DNA from: an uncultured Campylobacter sp.
Lineage (GTDB): Bacteria; Campylobacterota; Campylobacteria; Campylobacterales; Campylobacteraceae
DNA length: 50,656 nucleotides
Assembly (NCBI RefSeq): GCF_938045625.1
Contig: NZ_CALIAV010000059.1
Coordinates: forward strand, 1-50,656
Direction: 5' to 3'
This document shows positions 43,270 through 50,656 of the stretch, one piece after another (position 1 is the first letter of the stretch; each line of letters starts with the position of its first letter). Position numbers and translations under genes: made by a program. Below the pieces are notes generated by a model. It made no database searches and was not told the origin of the DNA. It saw only the letters and a program-made list of their open reading frames with translations.

Positions 43270-44592
43270 ATGCTTAGTATCAAAAAAGCCGCTCTGCCTT
43301 GCCTTTTTAGCACATTTGCCCTGCTCGGACACGCAGCCGAGCTCTACGTCTCAAAAGATCTGGGCGACAACGCAAACGCGGGTACCAAAGAAGCGCCGTT
43401 AAAAAATATAGAAAAAGCCGCCCAGATAGCCCAAATAGGCGATAAAATTTACGTCGCCGAGGGCAACTACTACGGGCTAAGAGACAAGGGCTTTATCATC
43501 GTCAAAAAGCCCGTCGAGATCTACGGCGGCTACTCCAAGGACTTCGTCGCGCGCGATGTTTTAAAGTACCAAACCCGCATCATGCCGCCTGCGTCCGTTA
43601 ACGGCACAGGCTCGTCAAATCCGCTAGTCGAGCTAGACGTCGTCGCAGCGCCCAGAGAGAGGCTCGTTTTTGACGGCATTATCTTTGACAAGGGCGACTC
43701 AAACGCCTATGATCCAAGCAGAGGCAAGCCAAGAGGCGTAGAAACGGGCATGCTAGTCCTGCCGCCAGGAGTTGGTCAAAACGGTAAGGCTACAAACGTC
43801 ATCACTGCGGCAAAACCGCTTTTGGGCGGTAAATTTTTAGGCGGCGGAGAGCTTGCGATACGAAACAGCGTCTTTGGCAACGGCAACAACTCGGCGATTA
43901 GACTAGGCGCTCACGGCGAGGTAAATATCACAAACAACGTCTTTGTCGCAAACGCCATCAGCGCCTGCGAAATCTGGGGCGCGAAAAATCAAGCCGACGC
44001 CGTCAAAATCGACTTTAGCTACAACACCATGCTTTTTACCTGGCCGCGAACGGCTAGCTTTGGCGACGGCGGCCAAGGCTTTAAGATCATGACCAAAGCA
44101 GACGTCATCATACACCGCAACATCATCGGTCTCTCGGCCTTTGCGGCAATAGAACGCGCCCGCATCGATAGTCCCGTAGCCATGGAAAAAGGGCGAAAAG
44201 TACGCGTCAACGACAACCGCTTTTTCCTCAACAAAAAAGCCGACGTCATCCTGCCGGGGCTCGGACTTTTCGAGACCGTATTTGCAAAGGATTTTGCAGA
44301 TGTGGATCTCTTTGACGAGGCGGTCGGTAATGAGGAGCTAAAGGACGACAGATCGCTAAGAAAAGCCATAAACAAGGCATATATGGAAGGATTTTTGGAC
44401 GCTTCATACAAAGAGAGCGTGGACTACGATCCAAATTCGTTTACAAATGAGCTAAGAAGGGTGTTTGGGATAAATCAAATCGCAACGGGACAAAGCGAAA
44501 TATCGATGTTTGTCAACAAATATCCGCTAAAAGACGCGGTTAGGCTCTTTGGCGCGGTAGAGGGCTACGGCGCGCAGGAGATAAAGTACTGA
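43270..44592 (+). CDS. exported right-handed beta-helix protein
   Basis: The 440-residue product has a signal peptide (MLSIKKAALPCLFSTFALLGHAA). The mature N-terminus AELYVSKDLGDNANAG and GDKIYVAEGNYYG resemble the start of pectate-lyase-like, DUF1565-type beta helices. Repeated Asn/Ile-rich turns follow (IRNSVFGNGNNSAIRLG, NITNNVFVANAISA, IHRNIIGLSAFAAIERA), as expected for parallel beta-helix rungs. The last ~130 residues are a charged helical region. It may bind or cleave acidic polysaccharide, but I see no lyase active site I can name. It stands alone with its own promoter. Confidence 0.82.
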   Translation: MLSIKKAALPCLFSTFALLGHAAELYVSKDLGDNANAGTKEAPLKNIEKAAQIAQIGDKIYVAEGNYYGLRDKGFIIVKKPVEIYGGYSKDFVARDVLKYQTRIMPPASVNGTGSSNPLVELDVVAAPRERLVFDGIIFDKGDSNAYDPSRGKPRGVETGMLVLPPGVGQNGKATNVITAAKPLLGGKFLGGGELAIRNSVFGNGNNSAIRLGAHGEVNITNNVFVANAISACEIWGAKNQADAVKIDFSYNTMLFTWPRTASFGDGGQGFKIMTKADVIIHRNIIGLSAFAAIERARIDSPVAMEKGRKVRVNDNRFFLNKKADVILPGLGLFETVFAKDFADVDLFDEAVGNEELKDDRSLRKAINKAYMEGFLDASYKESVDYDPNSFTNELRRVFGINQIATGQSEISMFVNKYPLKDAVRLFGAVEGYGAQEIKY

Positions 44593-44931
44593 TTTGCCAG
44601 GCGTTTTGTCTAGAAATTTGACGTTTGTGAGATCGGTTTTAGCTATTTTGGCGGTTTGTTTTCGTGCCGTCTTTAGTCAAATTTGATTTAGTCGCGGTCA
44701 AATTTGCAAATTTGCAGCTATTTTTGCGGCGTTAGGTTGCGTGTCTTTTTCGTCAAATTTGATGCTGTAGCCGCTAAAGCGAAATAAAATTTGCCCAGTA
44801 AAAGCCAAATTTACTAATCGCTCGCCAAGCTACGTCAAATTTGACCGCACCCTAAAAACAAAATGCGCGTCAAAATTACCAAGCCCGTGCCGCTTCGAGC
44901 CCGTTTTATCTCGCCAAATTTTCCAAACCTC
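44593..44931. other. gene-free spacer rich in TCAAATTTGA-like words
   Basis: This 339-base gap lies between two convergent genes and has no convincing ORF. TCAAATTTGA or a near match occurs several times on the plus strand (near 44677, 44698, 44754 and 44834). The same word is scattered through other gaps in the window. No terminator hairpin with a T-tail stands out. Confidence 0.5.
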
Positions 44932-45849
44932 TCACTGCTCATCCAAATTTATCTCAGGCATATTTTCTTCGGTGTAGTACTCCTCTGCCCCGATCTGCTC
45001 GCCGTCTTCATCAAGCTCCGGCTCATCCTCGTAGTTTTGCGTTTCGAGGCGCACTAGTTCGCGCTCGACTGCCTCGCAAAATACCGGCGTATAGCCCATC
45101 TGCGCGCAGTTTGCCGCTAGCCACTCGCTCATCACCGAGATGTCGTCGGCGTAATCATCAAGCATCAAATTTCCGCGCAAAAGCTCGTATTTTAGGAAAA
45201 GCCAGTATGTGTTTAGCACGTCGCTTTCGCAGTATTCGTTGATCTTGTCGATCTTACCGTCAAAAAACAGCTCCATCACCTGATCGCCGTGGACGTCGTA
45301 TTTGCCGGGCAAATTTAAGCTAGCGCACAGCGTATCGAGCTTTAGCCCGCGCACGGAGCCAAACTCGCTCACGTGATCGAGCAGATCAAAGTGAAATTTG
45401 CCGCTATATCGGTCGCGGTAGTTGCCGTCCCATTTGCCCTTGCCAAGCTCCTTGTTTTCGACCTCGTAAAAGCTCGGAAACGAGACGTTGTACCTCATCG
45501 CGCGAGTTAAAATCATCGGCAGATCAAAGCCCCGTCCGTTAAAGCTCACTAGGCGCGGGTTGTGCGAGTTTACGAAGCCGATAAATTTATTTAGGATTTC
45601 ACGCTCATTTGCACCCTTCATCGTACTTACGCGCAAAAATTTACCGTATTCGTCCGCCATCACAGCTGAAATCGCCACGACGCGGTGAAACATCACTGGC
45701 AAAAACTCGCTTCCGCTTGCTGCCTTTTGCGCGGCAAACGCCTGCCTCGCCACCTCCGCGTCGCTTCCCTCAAAGCCGTAAATTTTACGCAAAAGTGCGG
45801 TGTCGGGCACCGTCTCGCAGTCAAAAACGCAGATATAATTTTTAGCCAT
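44932..45849 (-). CDS. PolB-like 3'-5' exonuclease
   Basis: The first ~220 residues form a DEDD-type 3'-5' exonuclease related to the proofreading domain of DNA polymerase II. Exo I is CVFDCETVPD (Asp and Glu metal ligands), Exo II is LVSFNGRGFDLPM, and Exo III is NEYCESDVLNTYWLF. No polymerase domain follows; the last 70 residues are acidic (DEPELDEDGEQIGAEE). It may act in DNA repair or degradation. Length is 305 residues. It is divergent from waaC with 63 bases between, which hold an inverted repeat. Confidence 0.9.
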   Translation of the reverse strand: MAKNYICVFDCETVPDTALLRKIYGFEGSDAEVARQAFAAQKAASGSEFLPVMFHRVVAISAVMADEYGKFLRVSTMKGANEREILNKFIGFVNSHNPRLVSFNGRGFDLPMILTRAMRYNVSFPSFYEVENKELGKGKWDGNYRDRYSGKFHFDLLDHVSEFGSVRGLKLDTLCASLNLPGKYDVHGDQVMELFFDGKIDKINEYCESDVLNTYWLFLKYELLRGNLMLDDYADDISVMSEWLAANCAQMGYTPVFCEAVERELVRLETQNYEDEPELDEDGEQIGAEEYYTEENMPEINLDEQ

Positions 45850-45858
45850 TTCAAACCT

Positions 45859-45894
45859 TTTTTAGCTATTTTTGCCTAAAATGATAGCTAAAAA
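45859..45894. repeat. perfect 11-bp inverted repeat between divergent genes
   Basis: TTTTTAGCTAT (45859-45869) and ATAGCTAAAAA (45884-45894) are perfect complements with a 14-base loop. It fills most of the gap between the exonuclease gene and waaC, so it could be an operator for either gene, or a hairpin in a 5' leader. Confidence 0.55.
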
Positions 45895-45912
45895 TCTTTA
45901 TAAAAGCGGTAA

Positions 45913-46899
45913 ATGAGTAAAAATTTAAGCCCAAACATCGCCGTTATCAAGCTCTCCGCCCTGGGCGACATCGTCCACGCGGTAGTTATTTTGCAGTTTA
46001 TCGAAAAACACCTGCCAAAAGCCAAAATAACGTGGTTTGCCGACGCTAAATTTAGCGAGATTTTGTTTCTTTGCCCGCAAATTTCGCGCGTCGTATCGCT
46101 ACCGCTAAAAAACGGCGAATACAAAAAAAGCTTGGAGCTGATCGCCTCTGCTAAGAAAGAAGGCAAATTTGACTACGTCATCGACCTGCAAGGGCTGATC
46201 AAATCCGCCGCGGTTGCGAAGCTTCTTGGCAAAAATAGCTACGGATTTGATAAATTTAGCGTGAAAGAGCCGATTGCGGCGCTGTTTTACAGGCATAAAT
46301 TTAATTGCGACTACGCCAAAAATATTATCTTGCGAAATTTGAGCCTTACGGCTTTTGCTTTGGGGTTTAGTTTTAGCGAGGATGAAATTTTAGCCAAACA
46401 GCCTTGCTTTAGCGCCTCGCAAAGTAAATTTAAAAGCTTAAAAAAGAAAATTTTGATAGCGCCTTTTGCTAGCGAGCCGAGTAAAATTTACGATAAATTT
46501 GGCGATGTTATCGCGCTGCTAGACGAGCCGAAAAATGAAATTTTCGTCTGCTATAACGGCGAAAAAGAGGAAAAAGAGGCTCTAAATTTGATAAAAAACT
46601 CAAACGTAAAAACTCTAAATTTGAGCCTAAAAGAGCTAGTAAGCTTCATCTCAAGCTGCGATCTTGTTATCGGCAACGATAGCGGCGTGACACATATCGC
46701 CTGGGCGCAAAATCGCCCCTCTATCACGCTTTTTGGTAACCGGCCTGCAGAGCGAAACGCCTACGCGACGCCCGTAAATTTAACCATCGACGCGGGCAAA
46801 AAAATAGACGCAAAAAAGATAGATAAAAGCGACTTTTGCGTGCGAGATATCGCGCCGCAAGCTATCGCAAACGCGGCAAAAAGGCTACTTGATGCGTGA
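45913..46899 (+). CDS. waaC: ADP-heptose:LPS heptosyltransferase I
   Basis: WaaC adds the first L-glycero-D-manno-heptose to KDO of the LOS inner core. It is a GT9, GT-B enzyme: the N-terminus NIAVIKLSALGDIVHAVVIL carries the GDI motif, and the donor site is IGNDSGVTHIAWAQNRPSITLFG. Length is 328 residues. waaC followed by a lipid A acyltransferase opens the LOS locus in C. jejuni as I recall, shortly after galE, and the same holds here. It overlaps the next gene by a few bases. Confidence 0.94.
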   Translation: MSKNLSPNIAVIKLSALGDIVHAVVILQFIEKHLPKAKITWFADAKFSEILFLCPQISRVVSLPLKNGEYKKSLELIASAKKEGKFDYVIDLQGLIKSAAVAKLLGKNSYGFDKFSVKEPIAALFYRHKFNCDYAKNIILRNLSLTAFALGFSFSEDEILAKQPCFSASQSKFKSLKKKILIAPFASEPSKIYDKFGDVIALLDEPKNEIFVCYNGEKEEKEALNLIKNSNVKTLNLSLKELVSFISSCDLVIGNDSGVTHIAWAQNRPSITLFGNRPAERNAYATPVNLTIDAGKKIDAKKIDKSDFCVRDIAPQAIANAAKRLLDA

Positions 46900-47785
46900 T
46901 TTATTTTACCTTTGGCTTTATAGATTTTTTAAATTTATTTTTACCGTTACGCCCGCGTTTTTGCTTGATCCTTTTTTAAATTTCATTGCGTTTTTGTTTT
47001 ATAAATTTGACGCCAAACACACCAAAATCATCAGGGCAAATCTAAATTTCGCCTACGTAAACGAGCTAACGGCCGAGCAAAAAGAACAAATCATAAAAGA
47101 CACCTACCGCAACTACGCCAAATTTGCAGTAAATTTTATAAAAAATCAAAACGCGAGCAAGGAAAAAATCCTAGAAAAAGTCGAATTTAAAAACGAGCAA
47201 ATCTTTCAAAACGCACTTGCCTCGGGTCGCCCGATCATCGTGCAAACGGCGCACTACGGGCAGTGGGAGCTATTTTCGCTGGCGATGGCGGCGAAATTTG
47301 GCGGCGTTAGCATCGTCGGACGCGCGCTTGATAGCGCGGTCATGCAGCGCATTTTGGCAGCAAATCGCACCCGCTTTGATATTGAACTCATCGACAAAAT
47401 GGGCGGTGCCAAGCAAATCCTAAAAGCGGTCAAGGCGCGCCGCTTAGTCGGCATTCTGGTCGATCAAAACACCGCCAAAGACGAGGGCGTAGAGGTTAAA
47501 TTTTTCGGACGAAAGGTCCTGCATACGCCTGCGGCTAGCATATTCGCGCAAAAAACCAACGCGCTCATCGTGCCGGCCTTTATCCGCGAAAAAGGGGCAA
47601 ACCTCAGCGAAATTTGCTTTTTTCCGCCGATTGACGTTAGGGATTTTGACAAAGAAGGCGCTGCACTAAAAGCCACGCAAGCTCAATCAGACGCCACCGA
47701 GGCTGCTGTACGCGAGAAGCCGGACGAGTATTTTTGGTTTCATAAACGCTTTAAGCATTTTAATGAGGAAATTTATAAATGCTAA
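46892..47785 (+). CDS. waaM: lipid A biosynthesis acyltransferase (HtrB/WaaM)
   Basis: This inner-membrane enzyme adds a secondary fatty acid to lipid A from acyl-ACP. After one N-terminal hydrophobic segment (about 5-37), the catalytic His/acid motif is in QTAHYGQWELFSLA, and GILVDQNTAKDEGVEVKFFG is the second family landmark. The C-terminus ends EYFWFHKRFK, as in most LpxL-type enzymes. I prefer the ATG at 46892 to a TTG one codon upstream. Length is about 297 residues. It overlaps waaC and the next gene, so the LOS genes are coupled. Confidence 0.93.
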   Translation: MRDLFYLWLYRFFKFIFTVTPAFLLDPFLNFIAFLFYKFDAKHTKIIRANLNFAYVNELTAEQKEQIIKDTYRNYAKFAVNFIKNQNASKEKILEKVEFKNEQIFQNALASGRPIIVQTAHYGQWELFSLAMAAKFGGVSIVGRALDSAVMQRILAANRTRFDIELIDKMGGAKQILKAVKARRLVGILVDQNTAKDEGVEVKFFGRKVLHTPAASIFAQKTNALIVPAFIREKGANLSEICFFPPIDVRDFDKEGAALKATQAQSDATEAAVREKPDEYFWFHKRFKHFNEEIYKC

Positions 47786-48543
47786 GCGTCGTTATCCTCA
47801 CGCTTAACAGCGAAAAATACCTCGCCGAAGCGCTAAAAAGCTGCGAATTCGCAGATGAAGTCGTCGTGGTCGATAGCGGCTCGCAGGACGCTACGGAGCA
47901 AATTTGCTCTGGGTTTAAAAACGTCAAATTTCACAAGCAAAAATGGCTGGGATTTAGCGCGCAAAAGCAGCTGGGCGTCGATCTAGCGCGTAATCGCTGG
48001 GTTTTCGTGCTAGATAGCGACGAGGTGATTTTAGAGCCGCTGAGGGAGGAAATTTTGCAGGTTTTACAGCGCCCCGAGTTTTGCGCATACGAGGTGGCGC
48101 GCGCAAATATATTTTTCGGCAAAGAAGTGCGCACGATGGGGCTTTACCCGGACTGCACGGTTAGACTTTTTGACAAGACGCGGGCGGAGTTTGACGGGCG
48201 CGAGATACACGAAAAGGTCGTTTTAAAAAGCGCGGCGAATACAGGCGAACAAATCCAAGCAGACGGCGCAAATTTAACCGCCGCCAAAAATCAAATCGGC
48301 AGGCTAAAAAACCACTTCAAACACTATGCCTACGACAGTATCGAGCAGTTTATCGCTAAGCAAAATCGCTACTCGAGCCTTGGCGCAAAGGGCGCTAAAT
48401 CAAGCAAATTTAAGGCCGTTTTAAATCCCGCATGGACGTTTTTTAAGCTATTTTTCCTAAAAGGCGGCTGGCGCGAGGGCTGGCGCGGCTACGTGATAGC
48501 AAGGCTTTACGCGCAATATACATTTTGGAAGTACGTAAAATGA
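47779..48543 (+). CDS. WaaE/KdtX-like LOS core glycosyltransferase (GT2)
   Basis: This is a GT2 enzyme of the WaaE/KdtX type, which adds glucose to heptose I of the inner core in several bacteria. The start is LSVVILTLNSEKYL, DSGSQDATEQIC is the early Asp motif, WLGFSAQKQLGVDLA is the family wording, and the metal motif is LDSDEVI. Later WREGWRGYVIA is also typical of the group. Length is 254 residues. It overlaps both neighbours by a few bases. The exact sugar is an inference from the family. Confidence 0.88.
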   Translation: MLSVVILTLNSEKYLAEALKSCEFADEVVVVDSGSQDATEQICSGFKNVKFHKQKWLGFSAQKQLGVDLARNRWVFVLDSDEVILEPLREEILQVLQRPEFCAYEVARANIFFGKEVRTMGLYPDCTVRLFDKTRAEFDGREIHEKVVLKSAANTGEQIQADGANLTAAKNQIGRLKNHFKHYAYDSIEQFIAKQNRYSSLGAKGAKSSKFKAVLNPAWTFFKLFFLKGGWREGWRGYVIARLYAQYTFWKYVK

Positions 48544-49625
48544 AAGATAAAAAAATCAAAATCCTAGTTATGAAATTTAGAAACATCGGCGACGTGCTGC
48601 TCACGACTCCGCTCATCGAAAACCTGCGCCGCATCTACCCTGACGCGCAGATAGATTTCGCGCTAAACAAGGGCACCGAGGCGATGATCGAGGGCAACCC
48701 AAACATCCAAAACATCCACATCTACGACCGCGCAAATATAAAAGAGGTCGGCTTTTTTAAACGACTTTGGCGCGAGCTAAAGTTTATCCGCGCTATCAAA
48801 AAGCAAAAATACGACATCGCCGTGCAAACCACGACGGGCGACCGCGGTATCATCGTCGCCAAATACGCCAAGATAAAAACCATCGTGGGCTTTGAGGGCA
48901 AAAACAAAGCCGTAAATAAAATAATCACGCACAAAGCCCCTAAAATAGGCGGCCTGCGCCACACCGTGGATAGAAACCTAGACGCCCTGGCCGCGCTAGG
49001 ATTTGAGCCTAGCGGCAAACGAGTTAGCGTGTATTTTGATCCGGACTGCATCAGCCATCTAAATTTGCCGCCCAAATTTATCCACGTGCACCTAACTAGC
49101 CGCTGGATGTTTAAATGCGCGGACGACGAAACTATGGCCGCGATAATCGACTTTTGCGAAGGGCTTGGCGTGCGGGTCGTGCTAACGGCCGATAACAACG
49201 ACGCCGAGCTAAAAAAGCTGGACGACGTGCTGGCGCTGTGCTCCTCCAGTCCCGTAAATCTAGGCGGCAAGCTTACTCTAAAACAGACCGCCGCGCTATC
49301 AAAGCGCTCCGCGATGTTTATCGGCGTAGATACGGCGATCATGCACCTAGCCGCGGCCAACGACGTGCCCGTGATCGCGCTGTTTGGGCCTAGCGGGGCG
49401 TTTGAGTGGGGGCCGTGGGATAACGATCTAAACGAAAACGGCTACACACAGCGCAACGGCAACCAAACTATGGGCAAGCACGCGGTATTTCAAAAAGACT
49501 GGGACTTCGTGCCGTGCGACAAAGAGGGGATGATAAAGCACGGCGTAGAGCGAACGCTGATGAGGTTTGAGGGCGAGGAGCTAGAGGCGATAAAGAGCAA
49601 AATCAGAGGAAGTTTGAAAGGATAA
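48540..49625 (+). CDS. GT9 LOS core heptosyltransferase (WaaQ/WaaF-like)
   Basis: This is a GT-B heptosyltransferase of family GT9. The N-terminus IKILVMKFRNIGDVLLTTPL has the GDV motif, and the donor site is GVDTAIMHLAAANDVPVIALFGPS. The HTVDRNLDAL segment is common in WaaQ (heptosyltransferase III) proteins. I start it at the ATG at 48540, which overlaps the preceding stop (ATGA); a TTG at 48525 is the alternative. Length is about 361 residues. It would add heptose II or III to the LOS core; which one cannot be settled here. Confidence 0.88.
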   Translation: MKDKKIKILVMKFRNIGDVLLTTPLIENLRRIYPDAQIDFALNKGTEAMIEGNPNIQNIHIYDRANIKEVGFFKRLWRELKFIRAIKKQKYDIAVQTTTGDRGIIVAKYAKIKTIVGFEGKNKAVNKIITHKAPKIGGLRHTVDRNLDALAALGFEPSGKRVSVYFDPDCISHLNLPPKFIHVHLTSRWMFKCADDETMAAIIDFCEGLGVRVVLTADNNDAELKKLDDVLALCSSSPVNLGGKLTLKQTAALSKRSAMFIGVDTAIMHLAAANDVPVIALFGPSGAFEWGPWDNDLNENGYTQRNGNQTMGKHAVFQKDWDFVPCDKEGMIKHGVERTLMRFEGEELEAIKSKIRGSLKG

Positions 49626-49627
49626 AA

Positions 49628-50446
49628 ACGATTTCACATATTACCCCCCCCCATTACTATTACTCGCATATAAAGCTTAGCTATATTACTCACTTTTAAT
49701 GCAATCAAAACGATATAAATTCTGTTTTGATTTACTTAAAGTCTATGAAAAATACAGCCCTGATTTGCTAGATGTTATTGAATTTATCACAATCTACAAT
49801 AAATCACCCTTGCACCATGAAATCCCAGAATTTAATCTAAATTTGCGCTGGATAAAGATCAAATGGAATCAAGCAGGAGCTCGAAATTTAGGCATTTTAA
49901 GCGCAAAAAGCGATAAATTTATAATCACTGATTTAGACCACGTTTTTTATGAAGATACTTTGAAATTTATGGTGGATAGTGATTTTAAAAGGGGTGAAAT
50001 TTATAAATTCAGACGTACGCACATTCACAAAAATGGCTTTATCGCAGGCAATTACCCATCCACGGCAATGTATTTGCGATGAGACGTGGCGAATTTTTGA
50101 CGCACTTTGGATATGATGAAGAATTTGCCGGGAATTACGGACACGAAGATAATTTTTACGCCCAGTATTTTGAAGCGCTTGCATTTAAACGAAAATATTT
50201 TACAAAACGCAGATATTTTTACCACGAAAGAGACAATGACGACGTAAATCGCGACGGCTCGTATCGCTCTTTGCGCCGCGACGATAGTCAAAATAGAGAA
50301 ATTTATGAGAAAAAATGCAAAATTTCGGCGCTTTAACGGCGCATTCAAGATTGTTTTTAAATTTTACTTGGCAAATTTTAAGAGAAAACACTCCGCAAAA
50401 TATCAAAGATAAAAAACACGGAATGCCTTGGTTTTTGCGGCATTAA
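49628..50446 (+). pseudogene. decayed GT2/GT7-like glycosyltransferase gene
   Basis: One glycosyltransferase can be pieced together from four successive frames. Frame 1 (from 49628) reads T-ISHITPPHYYYSHIK up to a TAA at 49697. Frame 2 (49699-50082) has WNQAGARNLGILSAKS and the metal-type motif FIITDLDHVF. Frame 3 (50079-50336) has FGYDEEFAGNYGHEDNF. Frame 4 (50315-50446) reads MQNFGALTAHSRLFLNFTW to a final stop. Each junction shifts the frame the same way, like a one-base loss. The expected start is ACG at 49628, 5 bases after AAAGGA, where ATG would be normal. The C9 tract lies near the start. It belongs to the LOS cluster. Confidence 0.8.
49644..49652 (+). repeat. C9 homopolymer tract in the decayed transferase gene
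   Basis: Nine C in a row encode part of Thr-Pro-Pro near the N-terminus of the broken glycosyltransferase. Long C or G runs inside surface-glycan genes are the classic site of slipped-strand phase variation in Campylobacter. At this length the N-terminal frame is open across the tract, but the gene is broken further on. Confidence 0.75.
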
Positions 50447-50479
50447 TTTTTAATTAACGCCGTTCGCAAAAGTTATAGT

Positions 50480-50656
50480 TTATGATAAATTTGGAATTAT
50501 TTTTTGTTTTTTTATGACATTCATAAATTCTTTATACATATTCTTTGCATTTTCTAGCAACTGAGCATATGTATATACATAAGTATTATCATCTTTTAAT
50601 TTTTTAAATTCACCTTCATCTATATCAATCTTAAGAGATCCATCAGTACTAGTAAA
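50480..50656 (-). CDS. C-terminal fragment of an unknown protein, cut by the window edge
   Basis: An open minus-strand frame enters at 50656 and ends at TAA 50480-50482, giving the last 58 residues. It contains IDIDEGEFKKLKDDNTYVY and ends KKQKIIPNLS; it is acidic then basic, and looks helical at the end. The DNA is clearly more AT-rich than the LOS genes, with codons such as ATA and AAA dominating, which suggests a different origin. I recognise no family. The start lies outside the window. Confidence 0.55.
   Translation of the reverse strand, partial: FTSTDGSLKIDIDEGEFKKLKDDNTYVYTYAQLLENAKNMYKEFMNVIKKQKIIPNLS

Noticed and set aside
48722..49360. Long open frame (212 codons) opposite the GT9 heptosyltransferase
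   Set aside because: It is antisense to a gene with full family motifs, and its composition (Ser/Arg/Leu-rich) is what antisense frames give in this genome.
1..50656. CRISPR arrays, insertion sequences, prophage or rRNA genes
   Set aside because: I saw no regularly spaced repeats, transposase or phage gene motifs, or rRNA sequence in the window.

Overview
The window looks like a chromosomal piece of a Campylobacter (Campylobacterota). The evidence is a complete N-linked protein glycosylation (pgl) locus with the bacterial oligosaccharyltransferase PglB, core genes in an order I recall from C. jejuni, many TATAAT-type -10 boxes preceded by TTTG-like bases, and abundant AAATTT. The base composition is less AT-rich than C. 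jejuni, which suggests one of the other species (for example the oral rectus/showae/curvus/concisus side of the genus). The species itself is an inference and cannot be fixed from the sequence.

Layout. (1) 1-1300: mostly non-coding DNA with one weak 50-codon ORF, a tRNA-Ser(GCU) on the minus strand and a small helix-hairpin-helix protein gene. (2) 1496-5396, minus strand: pyrF, nusB, ribH, a pair of SMR transporter genes, kdsA and an EamA/DMT permease, tightly packed. (3) 5535-12929, plus strand: der, aroK, trpS, a small membrane protein, serS and a large membrane-anchored TPR protein, ending in a clear terminator. (4) 13152-20271, minus strand: a secreted von Willebrand factor A protein, then leuA, pssA, psd, ftsH, prmA and cheY. 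(5) 20338-39855, minus strand: hisA and hisH, then pglG, F, E, D, C, A, B, J, I and H. These are followed by an inserted block (GT25 glycosyltransferase, Wzx-type flippase, UDP-HexNAc dehydrogenase, small exported protein, UDP-glucose dehydrogenase) and then galE/gne. (6) 40046-45849: a luciferase-like monooxygenase, an exported ATP-dependent DNA ligase, a UDP-glucuronate 4-epimerase, an exported beta-helix protein and a PolB-type exonuclease. (7) 45913-50446, plus strand: the start of a lipooligosaccharide (LOS) core locus (waaC, lipid A acyltransferase, WaaE-like transferase, GT9 heptosyltransferase), ending in a badly decayed glycosyltransferase gene with a C9 tract. An AT-rich gene fragment runs off the right edge.

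How the genes work together. PglF, PglE and PglD make UDP-diNAc-bacillosamine. PglC puts it on undecaprenyl phosphate, PglA, PglJ and PglH add GalNAc residues, PglI adds a branch glucose, and PglB transfers the glycan to Asn in the periplasm. GalE/Gne supplies UDP-GalNAc. The ABC flippase PglK, which I recall lying between pglH and galE in C. jejuni, is absent. In its place sits a block with a multi-pass Wzx/MATE-type flippase and two nucleotide-sugar dehydrogenases, with a uronate epimerase nearby. This is the most interesting feature of the window: it suggests a changed flipping step and possibly acidic sugars in a surface or protein-linked glycan. PglB also carries about 80 extra residues, with two predicted membrane helices, just before its periplasmic catalytic domain.
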